Assembly: GCA_035656655.1 (NCBI GenBank) | Contig: DASRSE010000268.1 | Coordinates: 1 to 6,737 of the forward strand | Direction: 5' to 3' | Origin: DASRSE01 sp035656655 | GTDB taxonomy: Bacteria > Planctomycetota > Planctomycetia > Pirellulales > DASRSE01 | Length of the DNA: 6,737 bases | Part shown: one piece after another, positions 5,746-6,737 of the stretch | Numbering within the stretch: position 1 is the first letter of the stretch | How the letters are laid out: every line of letters starts with the position of its first letter | Notes under the pieces: generated by a model | What the model saw: only the letters and a program-made list of their open reading frames with translations | Told to the model about the DNA's origin: nothing | Databases searched by the model: none | Translations under genes and position numbers: made by a program

Positions 5746-6737
5746 ATGTCTCTAGCCGTCGCTCCTGTCGATTCGCTCCGCGACGATTGCCTCGAAACGG
5801 CTCGTCGCGCGAAGGCGGCTAGCCGCGCTGTGGCCCTGCTGCCGACGGAGCGCAAAAACGCGTGGCTGCGGTTGGCAGCGGAACGGCTCCGGGCAGAAGC
5901 GGCCGGCGTGTTGGCGGCGAATGAACTCGACTTGTCCGCCGCGCCTGGTTTTCAACTCACCCCGGCCGAAATCGATCGGCTGCGGCTGACCAACAGCAGC
6001 GTTCAGGCCATCGCCCGAGGGTTGGACGAAGTTGCGGCCCTGCCGGATCCGGTCGGCGAAGTCCTGGAAAGCACGAGCCGGCCGAACGGCTTGCAGATTC
6101 AAAAGGTGCGAGTGCCGCTGGGTGTGGTGTTTTTCATCTACGAATCGCGGCCGAACGTCACGGCGGATGCGGCGGCGATTTGCGTCAAGAGCGGCAACGC
6201 GGTGATCTTGCGCGGCGGCAAAGAAGCGGCCCACTCGAGCCGCGCCATCGTTGAAATCATCCATGCGGCCGCCGCGGAACTCGACCTTCCGCGCGACGCC
6301 GTGCAACTGGTGAGCACCGCCGATCGCGCGGCCGTGAGCCATTTTCTCGGCCTCCCCGAGTACATCGATTTGGCGATTCCGCGCGGCGGCGAAGGGCTGA
6401 TTCGCCACGTTGTGGCGGCGGCGAAGATGCCGGTGATCAAGCACTACACGGGCAATTGTCACGTGTACATCGACGCCTCGGCCGATCTCGACATGGCCGA
6501 GCGAATCACGGTCAATGCGAAATGCCAACGAATGGGAGTTTGCAACGCGGCCGAGTCGCTGCTGGTCCACGCCGACATTGCGCCGCAGTTTTTGCCGCGG
6601 ATCGGCGCCGCCTTGAGCCGGCAGCAGATCGAGATTCGCGGCGATGCGGCCACGCGCGCGTTGGTGGCCGGTGCGAACGTCGCCACCGAGGCGGATTATG
6701 CGGCCGAGTATTTGGGCCCGATTATTTCCGTCAAAGT
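5746..6737 (+). CDS. proA: Gamma-glutamyl phosphate reductase, 3' end outside window
   Basis: ProA reduces L-glutamyl 5-phosphate to glutamate 5-semialdehyde with NADPH, the second step of proline synthesis, in the cytoplasm. It belongs to the aldehyde dehydrogenase superfamily. The frame is open to the right edge: 330 codons are present, and the usual length is about 415-420, so roughly 90 residues are missing. Diagnostic segments are VRVPLGVVFFIYESRPNVTA (121-140), AICVKSGNAVILRGGKEAAH (144-163), DLAIPRGGEGLIRHV (208-222), IKHYTGNCHVYID (231-243) and NAKCQRMGVCNAAESLLVH (257-275), where C266 fits the catalytic nucleophile. The N terminus (ETARRAKAASRAVALL, then the KNAWL region) is normal for the family, supporting ATG 5746. 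There is no Shine-Dalgarno. A long open frame on the opposite strand (5752-6570) is a shadow of this GC-rich gene. Confidence 0.95.
   Translation, partial: MSLAVAPVDSLRDDCLETARRAKAASRAVALLPTERKNAWLRLAAERLRAEAAGVLAANELDLSAAPGFQLTPAEIDRLRLTNSSVQAIARGLDEVAALPDPVGEVLESTSRPNGLQIQKVRVPLGVVFFIYESRPNVTADAAAICVKSGNAVILRGGKEAAHSSRAIVEIIHAAAAELDLPRDAVQLVSTADRAAVSHFLGLPEYIDLAIPRGGEGLIRHVVAAAKMPVIKHYTGNCHVYIDASADLDMAERITVNAKCQRMGVCNAAESLLVHADIAPQFLPRIGAALSRQQIEIRGDAATRALVAGANVATEADYAAEYLGPIISVK

Noticed and set aside
5752..6570. Long open frame on the - strand (272 codons) opposite proA
   Set aside because: Its protein is Arg/His-rich with no family motif, and the + strand proA is unmistakable. It is a GC-driven antisense shadow.

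Overview
The window is a GC-rich chromosomal segment in which every convincing gene lies on the + strand. It carries six protein genes (two cut by the window edges), a seventh uncharacterised membrane-protein gene, and one tRNA. The organism looks like a diderm bacterium, most likely a planctomycete (Pirellulales-like). That placement is inferred from a large BamD/YfiO-like TPR lipoprotein next to LptE, an STN-module protein, a His-rich membrane protein of a type I associate with planctomycetes, high GC, and almost no Shine-Dalgarno sequences. No marker gene here proves the phylum.

Layout. Positions 1-543 hold the C-terminal end of an STN-domain (secretin/TonB short N-terminal domain) protein. 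Positions 544-854 carry no gene, only GC-rich hairpins and a possible tRNA promoter. A complete tRNA-Phe(GAA) lies at 855-927. After a further non-coding leader comes a five-helix membrane protein of unknown function (1154-1747) with a striking histidine cluster, followed by a plausible intrinsic terminator (1797-1830). A compact run of four genes then follows: recO (1867-2619), a BamD/YfiO-like TPR lipoprotein (2679-3980), lptE (4039-4590) and folP (4600-5580), with gaps of 59, 58 and 9 bp. A 165-bp gap contains hairpins and a good sigma70-like promoter. It leads into proA (5746 onwards), which runs off the right edge about 90 codons short of the usual family length.

How the genes work together. 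The core is housekeeping: recombinational repair (RecO), two outer-membrane biogenesis lipoproteins (a BamD-like protein for beta-barrel assembly and LptE for LPS export), folate synthesis (FolP) and proline synthesis (ProA). The spacing suggests co-transcription from recO to folP, whereas proA appears to have its own promoter. I see no mobile element, CRISPR array, defence system or biosynthetic cluster. The points most worth a second look are the histidine-cluster membrane protein, the twin-arginine-like lipoprotein signal on LptE, and the pairing of two outer-membrane assembly factors.
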